A stretch of 64,000 nt of DNA from Micrococcaceae bacterium (GCA_013393415.1 JABXHI010000026.1:1-64000), one strand, 5' to 3'. Counted from the stretch's first letter, positions 33,627-43,049 are shown. The notes: generated by a model not told the origin, from the letters alone. A program made the numbers and translations.

Positions 33627-34799
33627 TCAGCGTGTTCGTCCGCCCCATCCTTGTTGGATTCCGTTGCCGTCTTGGGTGCTGAATGCGGTGTCGTAGAGTG
33701 CTGGTCCGATACGTTCGGGTGGCGGCTGTTTGGTCTTAGGTTTTGTGGTGGTGTCCCAGTGCTGGGCAGTCACGAAACTCCATGGATCAGCTGGGTTTTC
33801 GGTTTTGAAGTACAGCAGCCAGCCCACGGCTTTGATCGCGTGATCGGGACGGAGCCCGCGGTGTTTTCGCAGCAGTTCTTTGGCAGCGGTGTTGACTCCG
33901 CATTCGAGTGGATTCGTGGTCTTGGGTAGCGTCTCATAGGGTTGGCCGTGGGTCATCCAGGTGAACAGTTTCTGGCCGGTGATCAGCCCGTTGATCAGTT
34001 TGTAGGCTCTGCGTAGTCGTAGGTGGGTGTACCACCATTTCTGGCCTGGTCGAACGTGCCAGGGCCGCTCAGAGCGGCCCTGGTTGGCGTAGGTGCGTTC
34101 CTTGAGTACACGGTCCCACCGCGAGGCCCAGGAGGCGAATTCTGCCTGGAATGCAGCCGCCTGGTCTGGTGTGGTGATCGTGTTCAGCGTCTTGACCAGT
34201 GCCAGCAGCTCACGGCCCGGTTGGGTGCGCGGATTGCGGGTCAGATGGGTGTGGATACGTTGGCGGATATGGAAATAACATCGCTGCACAGACGTGTCTG
34301 GCCACAGACTCCGCATGACTCGTTCCAGTGGCCCGTTGCCATCAACCACCGCGATATCTGGTGCCGGCAAATCCTGGATCAGTAGCGTCCAGGAGGCGTT
34401 CTTCTCGCGGTCACAGTACTGCCAGCCCACCACGTGGGCGCCGTTGTAGGCCACCAGGACGCAGTAGCCGTTGAAATAGGTGCCATCCAGCATCAGATAC
34501 CGATGAATCTCCCCGGTGGGCTCGGGTTGTGGTGGTGTGATGTTCCAGCACCAGGCGGTGCGGCGGTGGAAGGTTTTGGCACTGATATGGTCTGGCATCT
34601 GCCCGGTGAAGAGCCAATTGAAAAACCAGCCCAGCTCATGTCGGCGGGCCACATCATCACGGGTGTTGGCCCTGCTGGCCGATGCGCCACAGGCTGGATC
34701 TTTGCACCGAAATCGTTGGGTGCCTTTGGGCGTTTTACCGTTAGCACGCATCGGTCGACCACATACATCACATTTGGGTTTTCTTCCAGCAAGAGTCAC
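33627..34799 (-). CDS. IS1249-family transposase
   Basis: A 390-residue DDE transposase of the IS256/IS1249 type. The N-terminus carries a zinc ribbon (KCDVCGRPM ... RFRCKDPACGA). First catalytic Asp is in YLMLDGTYFNGY, the second in IAVVDGNGPLERVM, followed by CYFHIRQRIHTHL. The catalytic Glu is likely in KTTNPLECGVNTAAKELLRKHRGL. It fills most of the 1302-bp element. The GTG start lacks a clear Shine-Dalgarno. The frame is intact, so the element may still be mobile. Confidence 0.93.
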   Translation of the reverse strand: MTLAGRKPKCDVCGRPMRANGKTPKGTQRFRCKDPACGASASRANTRDDVARRHELGWFFNWLFTGQMPDHISAKTFHRRTAWCWNITPPQPEPTGEIHRYLMLDGTYFNGYCVLVAYNGAHVVGWQYCDREKNASWTLLIQDLPAPDIAVVDGNGPLERVMRSLWPDTSVQRCYFHIRQRIHTHLTRNPRTQPGRELLALVKTLNTITTPDQAAAFQAEFASWASRWDRVLKERTYANQGRSERPWHVRPGQKWWYTHLRLRRAYKLINGLITGQKLFTWMTHGQPYETLPKTTNPLECGVNTAAKELLRKHRGLRPDHAIKAVGWLLYFKTENPADPWSFVTAQHWDTTTKPKTKQPPPERIGPALYDTAFSTQDGNGIQQGWGGRTR

Positions 34800-34863
34800 T
34801 CACATAGACTGCTGCCTATGACGATCTGCGTTTTACCGCATGACAGCAGGCGACTCGGCAGAT

Positions 34864-34891
34864 AAAAAGCACACGTTTTGTCCTTTAAGCC
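34864..34891 (-). repeat. Right terminal inverted repeat of the IS
   Basis: On the minus strand it begins GGCTTAAAGGACAAAACG, matching the left end. Confidence 0.9.
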
Positions 34892-34899
34892 CCAACAGA
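34892..34899 (+). repeat. Target-site duplication, right copy (CCAACAGA)
   Basis: Identical to 33582-33589; marks the right boundary of the insertion. Confidence 0.85.
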
Positions 34900-34911
34900 T
34901 CCCCGGGCGTC

Positions 34912-34948
34912 CAAAGTGGTTCCTCACGTGCAGTGGAGGACCACTTTG
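34912..34948. terminator. Hairpin downstream of yibE/F
   Basis: CAAAGTGGTTCCTC (34912-34925) pairs with GAGGACCACTTTG (34936-34948) with a one-base bulge. It begins 3 nt beyond the yibE/F stop on the minus strand and may have served both convergent genes before the IS inserted. There is no clear T tract. Confidence 0.6.
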
Positions 34949-34951
34949 CGT

Positions 34952-36172
34952 TTAATGTGCATGCGTCGTTGCGGTCTGTGTGGTCTGCGATGATGGTTCG
35001 GCCACGGCCTGGGCGACGGTCACCGCAATACCCGTGGTGATGGGGATGGCAAGAACCAACCCGACGGAACCAACCAGTATACGGACGACTTCTTCGACCA
35101 TCTCGGCAGACATGATGGTTTCCACCATCGAGCGGTCATACAGCGAGACGACCATGAGCATTGGCAGCGCCGCACCCGCGTACGCGAACGCGATGGTGTA
35201 GACGGTTGAGGCGATATGGTCACGGCCGATACGCATCCCCGCGGCAAAGAGATTCTTTGCAGAAATGTTCGGTTGTGCAGCCTTGATCTCCCAGACCGCC
35301 GAGGACTGGGTAATCGTCACATCATTGAGCACACCGAGCCCGGCAACCAACAACCCGGTCAGGACAATGCCAGATAGACGAATCTCCGGGACCACCGAGG
35401 TGAGCATGTACGAGTATTCTTCACCGAGGCCCATCAGATAAGCGGAGTCCGATGCCCATGCTGCAAGACCAGCGGTCAGCAGGAGTCCGATGCACGTCCC
35501 CAGCAAGGCTGTTGTCGTGCGCAGGGACAATCCGTGGGCGAAGTATAAGACCACCAACATGATCAGCATGCAGCCAATCAACCCAACCCAAAATGGTGGG
35601 CCGCCCTCGAGCAGAGCCGGGATCATGAACCCAAAGAGGACGGCAAACGAGAGGATCAGCCCACCGATGGCGCGGACCCCTCGCCACCGTGCCACCACGA
35701 TCACGACCAGGGCATAGAGCGCAGCCAACAAGGCCACGGGCACGGTGCGTTCGAAGTCAACGAACACACCGGTCTGATCGAGGTCTTCACCCACGAGGAT
35801 TTTGACGTTATCGCCACGCACCACTTCGGCCGAGGCACTGACTTGTGCTGGGATTTCCACCTCATAGGTGCCTCGATCGGTCGCGACCTGCGCATCTTGG
35901 CATTCCAGCTCATCTTGGACGTCGGTGGCACTGCCGGTTTCAGAACCACCATTACAGGCCCGTGCGGAGACGGAAGAGACGGAACCGGATTCCACGGAGA
36001 AGCTCTCAGTCGTGCCATACGGGTCATCCAGCGACAATTCTTCATGGACACCGGAGGGCCACAACCAAATCATAGCGACCACGAGCGCAATCCCCAGGGG
36101 GACTAAAATGCCCACGAGCCACGCGGTCATCTTGCGCCGCGCTGCGGGAATGGTTGATGGAGTATTGTGCAT
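34952..36172 (-). CDS. YibE/F family membrane protein
   Basis: 406 residues. It has one N-terminal membrane helix (about 15-37), an extracytoplasmic domain to about residue 145 with two Cys (ACNGGS, LECQDAQ) that could pair, then seven or so helices making up the YibE/F domain: FEDRTVP-like DFERTVPVALLAALYALVVIVVA, GVRAIGGLILSFAVLF, and later NDVTITQSSAVWEIKAAQPNISAKNLFAAGMRIGRDHI in parts. The family is widespread and thought to be a transporter or channel; the substrate is unknown. It is third in the glyS-GNAT-yibE/F run, starting 5 nt after the GNAT gene without its own clear ribosome site. Confidence 0.88.
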   Translation of the reverse strand: MHNTPSTIPAARRKMTAWLVGILVPLGIALVVAMIWLWPSGVHEELSLDDPYGTTESFSVESGSVSSVSARACNGGSETGSATDVQDELECQDAQVATDRGTYEVEIPAQVSASAEVVRGDNVKILVGEDLDQTGVFVDFERTVPVALLAALYALVVIVVARWRGVRAIGGLILSFAVLFGFMIPALLEGGPPFWVGLIGCMLIMLVVLYFAHGLSLRTTTALLGTCIGLLLTAGLAAWASDSAYLMGLGEEYSYMLTSVVPEIRLSGIVLTGLLVAGLGVLNDVTITQSSAVWEIKAAQPNISAKNLFAAGMRIGRDHIASTVYTIAFAYAGAALPMLMVVSLYDRSMVETIMSAEMVEEVVRILVGSVGLVLAIPITTGIAVTVAQAVAEPSSQTTQTATTHAH

Positions 36173-36177
36173 CGATG

Positions 36178-37032
36178 TTAGGCGTCGGTCGCCCAGATTG
36201 TGGCATCGTGCTCGATCAGGACCGCATCTGCTGCAACAGCGGACTTGAGCAACGCATTCACAACGGTGGTCGAGTTGTCGATTTCGATGGCCAGGCTGCG
36301 CTGCGCGCCGGCGACCGCCAGCAAGCTGTGGACGTATGGTGTTGGATTCGCGTGGGCCGGGTTGTGTCCGATCAGTAAGTCCACAACATTGTCGATGGGG
36401 CCGGGATAGGCGATCGCAAACGCACTGATGCCGTGGTCATCACGGGTCACAAACGCTTGCTCGGCTCCGGTTTGGGGCGCTAAGAGCAACTGTTGTGCTT
36501 GCGTGATGGTGAGCTCGGATGGGTCCCAGTCGTGTATCGCGTTGTAGTACTCGGCCACGACTTTGGAAAGTTCTACCGATCCGGTGGCGAGTTCTTGGAC
36601 TGCTATATCGGTTTGTTCAAATGCTTGTGAAGCCACGACTACGCGTTGCGAATGCTGAATCGGAGAGAAGCCGCGGTTGGTGAGCCATGCCGCGGTGGTC
36701 TCATCGCTGGTGACCGACCTGGTTTTGAACGCGGTGTTGTCCGGGGCCCGTTCGACCAGCTGGTTGAACAGCGCAGTGGCGATACCGCGTTGGCGTTGCA
36801 GCGGGGCGGTTTCGATATAGCACCACATCCGTTGCGGATGAAAGGCTTGTGTTCGAATCGCACCCGCTGCAACCGGGACAGCGTCGTCAACGGCTACCAG
36901 ACCCACACCGAAGGGCTGTTGCGTTGAGGCGCCCAGCATGGTGCGGTCGTGGTGGTGTTGTGCGGTGAGTGGATCCCCAAACAGTTCGAGGAGCTTCAGA
37001 TCGTCGCCGTCTTGCCAATCGCGAATGTCCAT
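36178..37032 (-). CDS. GNAT-family N-acetyltransferase
   Basis: 284 residues. The N-terminal 125 residues hold a GNAT fold with the acetyl-CoA loop in LQRQRGIATALFNQLVERA (Q/R-x-x-G-x-A) preceded by MWCYIETAP. The C-terminal half is less conserved and may be a second, degenerate GNAT module or substrate domain. The target is unknown. Its ATG follows the glyS stop without any gap (TAA-ATG), so translation is probably coupled to glycyl-tRNA synthetase. Confidence 0.82.
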   Translation of the reverse strand: MDIRDWQDGDDLKLLELFGDPLTAQHHHDRTMLGASTQQPFGVGLVAVDDAVPVAAGAIRTQAFHPQRMWCYIETAPLQRQRGIATALFNQLVERAPDNTAFKTRSVTSDETTAAWLTNRGFSPIQHSQRVVVASQAFEQTDIAVQELATGSVELSKVVAEYYNAIHDWDPSELTITQAQQLLLAPQTGAEQAFVTRDDHGISAFAIAYPGPIDNVVDLLIGHNPAHANPTPYVHSLLAVAGAQRSLAIEIDNSTTVVNALLKSAVAADAVLIEHDATIWATDA

Positions 37033-38427
37033 TTACACTCCTAAATGTGCTGACAGGTAGGCCTCTACCTTGTCCAGCGAGACACGTTCTTGTGCCATGG
37101 AGTCGCGGTCGCGAATGGTCACCGCATTGTCTTCGAGAGAATCGAAGTCGAAGGTGACACAGTATGGTGTCCCGATTTCGTCGTGACGGCGGTAGCGACG
37201 ACCAATCGCACCGGCGTCGTCGTAGTCGATGTTCCAGCGTTTCCGTAGTGCATCCGCCAGTTTGTTGGCTGGCTCGGCGAGCTCAGCTTTTTTGGACAAC
37301 GGCAACACGGCGGCCTTGACGGGTGCCAGGCGTGGGTCCAGACGCAGCACGGTGCGGGTATCGATACCACCCTTGGTGTTCGGTGCTTCATCTTCAGAGT
37401 ATGCATCGACAAGAAATGCCATCAGTGATCTGGTCAAACCCCAGGATGGTTCGATGGCGTACGGGGTGTAGCGTTCACCGCTGGCCTGGTCGAAGTACTG
37501 CATCTTCGTGCCGGAACCTTTGGTGTGATTGGTCAGATCGAAATCACCGCGGTTGGCGATACCCATGAGTTCGCCCCAATCGCCGCCTGCAAATCCGAAT
37601 TTATATTCCAGATCGATGGTCACCGACGAGTAGTGTGCGCGTTCACCGTCTGGCACGTTGTATTGACGCAGATTTTCGGGGTTCAAACCAAGATCGAAGA
37701 ACCAGTCTTGTGCTTGGTTGACCCACTGATCGAACCACACATCGGCTTCTGTCGGTGGCACGAAGAATTGGATTTCCATCTGTTCGAATTCGCGGGTGCG
37801 GAAGATGAAGTTGCCCGGGGTAATTTCGTTGCGGAAGGCTTTACCGATCTGACCGATACCAAATGGTGGTTTCTTGCGTGAGGCATTCACCACGTTTAAA
37901 AAGTTCAAGTACATGCCCTGGGCGGTCTCTGGGCGCAGGTAGTGCAGGCCTTCCTCGTCAGCCACTGGGCCAAGGAAGGTACGGATGAGACCGGAGAACG
38001 TACGAGGTTCGGTCATTTTGCCGCGGGTGCCACAGTTCGGGCACACGAGTTCTTCGAGTGCTGGTGTCCGGCCATGTTTGTCTTCAAACGCTTCAACCAG
38101 GTGATCGTGGCGGTGCCGGTGGTTGCACGCGGTGCACTCGGCAAGCGGGTCCACGAAGGTTTCCACGTGTCCGGAGGCTTCCCAGACTTGACGGGGCAGG
38201 ATAATGGAGGAGTCCAAACCGACCATGTCGCCGCGACCTCGAACAAAGTTATTCCACCATTGAGTCTTGATGTTTTCTTTGAGTTCGACGCCGAGTGGAC
38301 CGTAGTCCCATGCTGAGCGTGAACCGCCATAAATCTCACCGGCCTGGAATACAAATCCGCGGCGTTTTGCCAGGTTGGTTACCTGGTCGAGAGTGGACGG
38401 TTGTGCCATGGAGGTATCACTTTCCAT
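37033..38427 (-). CDS. glyS: Glycyl-tRNA synthetase, dimeric class II
   Basis: A 464-residue class II GlyRS of the alpha2 (eukaryote-like) type found in actinobacteria. The family start is [25 protein letters not shown], motif 2 is [25 protein letters not shown] in two parts, motif 3 is [13 protein letters not shown], and the anticodon-binding domain occupies the last 110 residues. A zinc-ribbon-like set is visible (C118-x2-C121, C145-x2-C148). It charges tRNA-Gly. ATG 38427 has TAATTT ending 7 nt upstream and no Shine-Dalgarno (leaderless-like); ATG 38409 fits the usual family start equally well. I saw no T-box leader. Confidence 0.96.
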   Translation of the reverse strand: MESDTSMAQPSTLDQVTNLAKRRGFVFQAGEIYGGSRSAWDYGPLGVELKENIKTQWWNNFVRGRGDMVGLDSSIILPRQVWEASGHVETFVDPLAECTACNHRHRHDHLVEAFEDKHGRTPALEELVCPNCGTRGKMTEPRTFSGLIRTFLGPVADEEGLHYLRPETAQGMYLNFLNVVNASRKKPPFGIGQIGKAFRNEITPGNFIFRTREFEQMEIQFFVPPTEADVWFDQWVNQAQDWFFDLGLNPENLRQYNVPDGERAHYSSVTIDLEYKFGFAGGDWGELMGIANRGDFDLTNHTKGSGTKMQYFDQASGERYTPYAIEPSWGLTRSLMAFLVDAYSEDEAPNTKGGIDTRTVLRLDPRLAPVKAAVLPLSKKAELAEPANKLADALRKRWNIDYDDAGAIGRRYRRHDEIGTPYCVTFDFDSLEDNAVTIRDRDSMAQERVSLDKVEAYLSAHLGV

Positions 38428-38512
38428 TATCGAAAAATTAGATGTGTTAATGCGTAGTCAGCGACTGACCTGCAACTAGTTTAGGTTAGTCGAAACTTTC
38501 GTGCTTGTGGGT

Positions 38513-38518
38513 GACAAT
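38513..38518 (+). promoter_or_regulatory. Putative -10 box of the S4-domain gene
   Basis: GACAAT is followed by 6 nt (GGAGGC) and the ATG at 38525. The GGAGG is only one base from the ATG, too close to act as a Shine-Dalgarno, so a leaderless start is likely. Confidence 0.45.
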
Positions 38519-38524
38519 GGAGGC

Positions 38525-38755
38525 ATGAGCACCAATAGCGAACCACTTGTAATCCGCGATGACATGATCCGTTTGGGCCAGGCGTTGAAGCTGGCCAATG
38601 TAGTCGAAGACGGGGTGGATGCCCGCGATGTCATCAGTGCCGGAGATATCCAGGTCAATGGCGAAACCGAAACGCGTCGCGGCCGCCAACTTTTTGCCAA
38701 CGATGTCATCACCGTGCCCGAACTGGACGTCGATCTCATCATCGAAACTCAATAG
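38525..38755 (+). CDS. RNA-binding S4 domain protein
   Basis: A 76-residue protein made of a single S4 domain (YbcJ/YaaA type). It has MIRLGQALKLANVVEDG, the helix-turn ARDVISAGDIQVNGE, and ETRRGRQLFANDVIT; the basic face (RRGR) would contact RNA. Relatives associate with ribosomal RNA or tRNA handling, but no reaction is known. An in-frame GTG lies 24 nt upstream; I prefer ATG 38525 on family length and promoter geometry. An alcohol dehydrogenase gene follows 49 nt later on the same strand. Confidence 0.85.
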   Translation: MSTNSEPLVIRDDMIRLGQALKLANVVEDGVDARDVISAGDIQVNGETETRRGRQLFANDVITVPELDVDLIIETQ

Positions 38756-38804
38756 TCACCTCACATGGTGAGACACCGTAATGTACATCTCCTAGGAGGA
38801 TTTG

Positions 38805-39851
38805 ATGCGCGCAGTAGTATTCGAAGACTGGAAGACCTTTCCGGTACTCAAAGATGTTCACAAGCCAACTCCGGGTCCGGGTGAAGTCCTCTTGAAAGTT
38901 GCCGGCGCAGGTGCTTGCCACTCTGATGTGGCGATTTTCCAAGACTTTGATGCCGACTTCAATCCTGCTGGCCTGTCTACCGGATTCATACTCGGCCATG
39001 AGAACGCCGGGTGGGTGGATGAACTCGGCCCGGGTGTACATGGTTTTGAAAAAGGCGATGCCTATTTGGTGTATGGCCCCATCGGTTGTGGCAGGTGCAA
39101 AGCTTGCTCCCGCGGCCAGGACACCTACTGTGAGAACGCAGCCACGAATCCTTACGCGGCTGTTGGGCTCGGTCGCGACGGCGGTATGGCGGAATACGTC
39201 TCCGTGCCGGCCCGCAACCTGGTTCCGCTGGGTGACGCTGATCCTGCCATTGCAGCACCGTTGGCTGATGCCGGGCTCACCCCGTATCATGCGATCAAAC
39301 TGGCCACACCAAAACTTGCGGGCGCGGATAAATACGCGCTGGTCATCGGTCTGGGCGGTCTGGGATTGCTCGGTGTCCAGATCCTCAAAGCGATCACGGG
39401 TGCCACGGTCATCGCCACTGATATGAAAGAAGATGCGATGGCTGAAGCCGAGCAACTGGGTGCGATCACTGTGGCCGGTGGCGATGATCAGGTTGCGAAG
39501 ATTCGTGAAATCACCGGTGGTACCGGCGTCGATGCGGCATTTGATTTCGTGGGCGTGAGCGGCACCATCCAGGCGGCTATGCAGTCTATGGCTATTGGCG
39601 GTCGTATGACGGTGCTGGGTATTGCTGGACAACCGTATGAATGGACTTTTTACACCACACCGTATGAGGTCGAGTTGACCAATTCGTATTGGGGCACCAT
39701 CGAGGATCTTCACGAGGTTGCTGAGCTGTTCCGTGTTGGAAAGATCGAGCCGAAGGTCACCAAGTATCCAATGGATAAGGCGCTGGAGGCCTATCAGGAC
39801 TTGGTGGACGGCAAGGTTTCTGGTCGCGCTGTGGTGACCCCGAACGAGTAG
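38805..39851 (+). CDS. NAD(P)-dependent alcohol dehydrogenase (MDR)
   Basis: A 348-residue zinc alcohol dehydrogenase. Catalytic zinc ligands are the Cys in AGACHSDVAIF and His-Glu in ILGHENAGWVDE; the structural zinc site is CGRCKACSRGQDTYC. The cofactor motif GLGGLGLLGVQ is followed by VIATDMKED, the Asp pointing to NAD. It resembles broad-specificity actinobacterial enzymes acting on aryl or alkyl alcohols. A strong TAGGAGGA precedes the ATG. It is independent of the ADH-ALDH pair at 15.7-18.4 kb. Confidence 0.93.
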   Translation: MRAVVFEDWKTFPVLKDVHKPTPGPGEVLLKVAGAGACHSDVAIFQDFDADFNPAGLSTGFILGHENAGWVDELGPGVHGFEKGDAYLVYGPIGCGRCKACSRGQDTYCENAATNPYAAVGLGRDGGMAEYVSVPARNLVPLGDADPAIAAPLADAGLTPYHAIKLATPKLAGADKYALVIGLGGLGLLGVQILKAITGATVIATDMKEDAMAEAEQLGAITVAGGDDQVAKIREITGGTGVDAAFDFVGVSGTIQAAMQSMAIGGRMTVLGIAGQPYEWTFYTTPYEVELTNSYWGTIEDLHEVAELFRVGKIEPKVTKYPMDKALEAYQDLVDGKVSGRAVVTPNE

Positions 39852-39871
39852 TTTTTCTTTGAACACGCAAT

Positions 39872-39915
39872 GGGGCCGGGCAACGAAAATTCGGTTTCGT
39901 TGGCCCGGCCCTTTT
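39872..39915. terminator. Terminator between convergent ADH and esterase genes
   Basis: A long GC-rich stem (about 39872-39888 with 39895-39911, one bulge) is followed by TTTT on the plus strand. It ends the plus-strand dehydrogenase and probably also the esterase gene. Confidence 0.8.
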
Positions 39916-39924
39916 GATGAGGAT

Positions 39925-40560
39925 TTAGACGTGTTCGTTGATGAACTGGGTGAAGTGTTGCATTTCCTCGGGGTGAATGCCGTGGCCGATGCCGTTGTAG
40001 GTGCGTTCGGTCAGATTCACACGTGGTCGTAGCCAGGCACCGGTTTGTTCGATGCGGTCGTGAGCGACGATAGGATCCTCTGGGTCGTATCCCCAGAAGA
40101 ATGGTTGGTTCGATGCCGCGAAGTGTTCGTCGTCGAAGAGCTCATCAAGTTCTGGGGTTTGGGTTGCGTCGATGATGAATCCCGACAGTCCGATGATGGT
40201 GGCGTAGAATCCTGGTCGCATGCGCATCAATGAGGTGGCCATGGCCATCCCCTGGGAGAAGCCAAGGAGGGAAATACTGCGATAGTCGTGTGCGACGGAT
40301 TGTACCCACTCGTCGAGCTGTTTGACTGCTGCCACAACGTGTTCTGGGTTGGCTTCGAGTTCTGTTGAGATGGGATACCAGCAGTAGCCGCCGAAGTGTT
40401 CCGGCAGCTTTTTGGGAGCTTGCACGCTGGCAATCGTAAAACGATCATCAAAGGCGTTCCCCAGCGGGAACAAGTCGTTCTCATCTGCTCCGAAACCATG
40501 GAGGAACACCACCAGGTCCGTTTGTGGACGTGGGGTGTCGTGCGACCAGCGGATGTGCAT
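39925..40560 (-). CDS. Alpha/beta-hydrolase esterase (YpfH-like)
   Basis: A 211-residue phospholipase/carboxylesterase-family hydrolase. The catalytic Ser is in GFSQGMAMA, the Asp probably in YDPEDPIVAHDRI, and the His in GIGHGIHPEEM. The oxyanion element VFLHGFGADEND is near residue 18. Such enzymes hydrolyse short acyl esters; the physiological substrate is unknown. It begins 4 nt after the metX stop and is the last gene of the metY-metX operon, so it would be co-regulated by SAM. Confidence 0.88.
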   Translation of the reverse strand: MHIRWSHDTPRPQTDLVVFLHGFGADENDLFPLGNAFDDRFTIASVQAPKKLPEHFGGYCWYPISTELEANPEHVVAAVKQLDEWVQSVAHDYRSISLLGFSQGMAMATSLMRMRPGFYATIIGLSGFIIDATQTPELDELFDDEHFAASNQPFFWGYDPEDPIVAHDRIEQTGAWLRPRVNLTERTYNGIGHGIHPEEMQHFTQFINEHV

Positions 40561-40564
40561 GTGT

Positions 40565-41695
40565 TTAGAGTCCTAACGTGGTGATCATGGCATCAGCAAC
40601 CTGGTGCAGATCTGTCAGGAATCCGTCGTGTCCGATGGGTGAGTCGATCATGTGCACCGGTGTGTGTGGGCCGAAGTCAGCTGCCAATTGATAGCTTTGT
40701 TCTGGAAAATACAGCCTATCGGAGTTCACGGCCACGATGAAGGGTGTGGCGGTGATACCTGCGACGGCTGCTGCCTGTCCTCCACGGTGGCGCCCCACAT
40801 CGTGTGACATGAGTGCTTCGGTCAGGGCGACATATGAGTTTGCGTCAAATCTGCCGGCCAGGTCTTTGGCTTTGTAATCCAGGTAGGACTCAACCTGATA
40901 GCGACCGGTGCGACTGGTTACCGCGGATTCCAGTGGATTTTCGTTTCCCTGGAATGCACGCCCGAACCGAGCATTGAGCTCAGGTTCGGACCGGTAGTTG
41001 ATATGGGCAATCTGGCGTGCGATACCCAACCCGTGGACCGGTGCTGGACCGTCGTAGTAATCTCCGCCCTTGAAGTTCGGGTCAAGCCGAATAGCGTCGA
41101 CTTGTGTCTGGGCAAAGGCAATCTGTTCCGCGGTGGATTGTCCGCCGCAGGCGATGACGCCGACTCCATTAACACGGTCCGGATACATGGCGGCCCATTC
41201 GAGTGCACGACCGCCGCCCATCGAGCCGCCGATAATGGCGTGGAAGCGTTCGATGCCGAGGATGTTTGCGAGTTTTGCTTCTGCATTGACCGAGTCTCGA
41301 ATGGTCACAAACGGGAACTTGGATCCGTATGCTTGCTGCTTTTCATCCAGCGACGCTGGACCGGTCGATCCGTAGCATCCTCCAACCATGTTGACGGCCA
41401 TGACGAACCATTTGTCTGTGTCTATGGCCTTGCCAGAACCGATGATATTTTCCCACCAGCCGGCTTCGGGCAGTGCTTCCGATGATGCGACGTGGGTGTC
41501 GCCGGTCAAGGCGTGCTGAATGAGTATTGCGTTGGATTTGTTTGCGTTCAGCGTGCCCCAGGTTTCATAGGCGAGTTCGACCTCTGGCAGGTAGCCACCT
41601 GTTTCGAAGGATAGCTCGCCAATCGATACCGTCTTCAGGCCGGGTTCCGCCACGTATGTTGCCGGGTCGGTCACTGATTCAAGATCCAATGACAT
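40565..41695 (-). CDS. metX: Homoserine O-acetyltransferase
   Basis: A 376-residue alpha/beta-hydrolase-fold acyltransferase. It transfers acetyl from acetyl-CoA to homoserine in methionine synthesis. The nucleophile Ser is in GGSMGGGRALEW, the Asp in DRLYFPEQSYQL and the His in IGHDGFLTD; LTGDTHVAS and VCYGSTGP-like GCYGSTGPAS are also present. Its product is used by the sulfhydrylase encoded upstream. AAGGAG precedes the ATG, and the gap to metY is 13 nt. Expression is expected to follow the SAM riboswitch ahead of metY. Confidence 0.96.
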   Translation of the reverse strand: MSLDLESVTDPATYVAEPGLKTVSIGELSFETGGYLPEVELAYETWGTLNANKSNAILIQHALTGDTHVASSEALPEAGWWENIIGSGKAIDTDKWFVMAVNMVGGCYGSTGPASLDEKQQAYGSKFPFVTIRDSVNAEAKLANILGIERFHAIIGGSMGGGRALEWAAMYPDRVNGVGVIACGGQSTAEQIAFAQTQVDAIRLDPNFKGGDYYDGPAPVHGLGIARQIAHINYRSEPELNARFGRAFQGNENPLESAVTSRTGRYQVESYLDYKAKDLAGRFDANSYVALTEALMSHDVGRHRGGQAAAVAGITATPFIVAVNSDRLYFPEQSYQLAADFGPHTPVHMIDSPIGHDGFLTDLHQVADAMITTLGL

Positions 41696-41708
41696 GACCT
41701 ACTCCTTG

Positions 41709-43046
41709 TTAAACAGCTGCAGCGGCGTCGAAGCCTGACTGCAGATCGTCCAAAATGTCTGTGATGTCTTCCAGGCCCACTGAGAGTCGCACCAGCCCGG
41801 GGGTGACCCCGGCGGTTTGTTGTTCTGACTCAGAGAGTTGGGCGTGGGTGGTGGTAGCAGGATGTACTACCAGGGAGCGCACGTCACCAAGATTGGCAAC
41901 CAGCTTGTGCAGAGTCAGCGCTTCGGCAAAGGTCTGACCTGCATCTTTTCCACCGACGATCTCGAAGGCGACAATGCCTGAGGTGCCGTCTGGTAACAGT
42001 TGTTGCGCGCGCTCATAATACGGTGATGATTTCAGTCCGGCGAACTGGACCTTCTCTACCTGGGGGTGGGCTTCCAACCATTCGGCAACGCGCTGCGCGT
42101 TCTCTAAATGGCGCTCCATGCGTAGTGACAGCGTCTCAAGGCCTAAGTTAATTAAGAAGGCGTTGAACGGGGAGGCCGTATTACCCATATCGCGCAGGAG
42201 CTGTGTGCGGATGCGCAGGATATACGACAGGTTGGCGCCCAGTGGACCGTTTGGTCCAAAGTCGGTACCAAACACGACACCGTGGTAGGACTCATCTGGT
42301 TCGTTAAACCAAGGGAACTTCTCCGGGTTCGCAGTCCAGTCGAAGTTGCCCGAGTCAACGATCACGCCACCGATCACCGCAGCGTGACCGCTGAGGTATT
42401 TGGTTGCTGAGTGCACGATGATGTCAGCGCCATGTTCGATTGGGCGCAGCACAGTAGGTGGTGTCAGCGTTGAATCGATGATGACAGGGATCCCGGCATC
42501 ATGAGCAATTTCTGAAACCGCTGGTAAGTCCAGTACGTCGGCTTTCGGGTTGCCGAGCACTTCTGCGAAGACAGCCCTAGTGTTTGATTTGATTGCATTG
42601 CGCCATTCATCCAAATCATTTGGATCCTGCACGAAAATGGTTTCAATGCCTAAGCGAGGAAGGGTGTGCTTAAACAGGTTCTGGGTTCCACCGTAAAGCG
42701 AGGTGGAAACCACCACGGAATCTCCGGCACCTGCAACATTGAGCACGCTGAGCGTGGTGGCGGATTGTCCGGACGACAAGAGCACGGCACCGACGCCACC
42801 CTCGAGAGCAGCGATCTTGTTTTCCACGGCTTCCGTGGTTGGGTTCGTCAGACGGGTATAAATTGGCCCGAGTTCCGATAACCCAAAACGTCCTGCTGCC
42901 GTAGCCGTATCTGGGAAGTTAAAACTGGTGGTTTGGTAGATAGGCAGCTGTGTTGCCCCAAAGTCTGAATCCTCAACCATCCCGGCGTGGATTTGACGAG
43001 TGGACAATCCCCACGTGGTCTGGTCGGTGATATCGCGTTGTGCCAA
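41709..43046 (-). CDS. metY: O-acetylhomoserine aminocarboxypropyltransferase
   Basis: A 445-residue PLP enzyme of the Cys/Met metabolism family that makes homocysteine from O-acetylhomoserine and sulfide. The PLP Lys is in IVHSATKYLSGH, with the phosphate-binding LLSSGQSATTLSVL and YTRLTNPTTEAVE upstream. The start is TTG at 43046 with GAAGGAG 9 nt upstream; both lie beside a hairpin that can hide the ribosome site. It heads the metY-metX-esterase operon under the riboswitch at 43152-43230. Confidence 0.96.
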   Translation of the reverse strand: MAQRDITDQTTWGLSTRQIHAGMVEDSDFGATQLPIYQTTSFNFPDTATAAGRFGLSELGPIYTRLTNPTTEAVENKIAALEGGVGAVLLSSGQSATTLSVLNVAGAGDSVVVSTSLYGGTQNLFKHTLPRLGIETIFVQDPNDLDEWRNAIKSNTRAVFAEVLGNPKADVLDLPAVSEIAHDAGIPVIIDSTLTPPTVLRPIEHGADIIVHSATKYLSGHAAVIGGVIVDSGNFDWTANPEKFPWFNEPDESYHGVVFGTDFGPNGPLGANLSYILRIRTQLLRDMGNTASPFNAFLINLGLETLSLRMERHLENAQRVAEWLEAHPQVEKVQFAGLKSSPYYERAQQLLPDGTSGIVAFEIVGGKDAGQTFAEALTLHKLVANLGDVRSLVVHPATTTHAQLSESEQQTAGVTPGLVRLSVGLEDITDILDDLQSGFDAAAAV

Positions 43047-43049
43047 TGC

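Larger units (their letters stand above)
33590..34891 (-). mobile_element. Complete IS1249-type insertion sequence
   Basis: A 1302-bp element with one transposase gene, terminal inverted repeats and an 8-bp target duplication. The left end (33590-33617) and right end (34864-34891) match over 28 nt with two mismatches; their inner 20 nt (33598-33617 and 34864-34883) are identical. The transposase frame is intact. It sits in the short gap between the transporter small subunit gene and the yibE/F terminator, so it breaks no gene. Confidence 0.93.

Noticed and set aside
38428-38524. T-box leader upstream of glyS.
   Set aside because: No specifier loop, T-box consensus or terminator/antiterminator pair is visible, and the gap to the divergent gene is under 100 nt.
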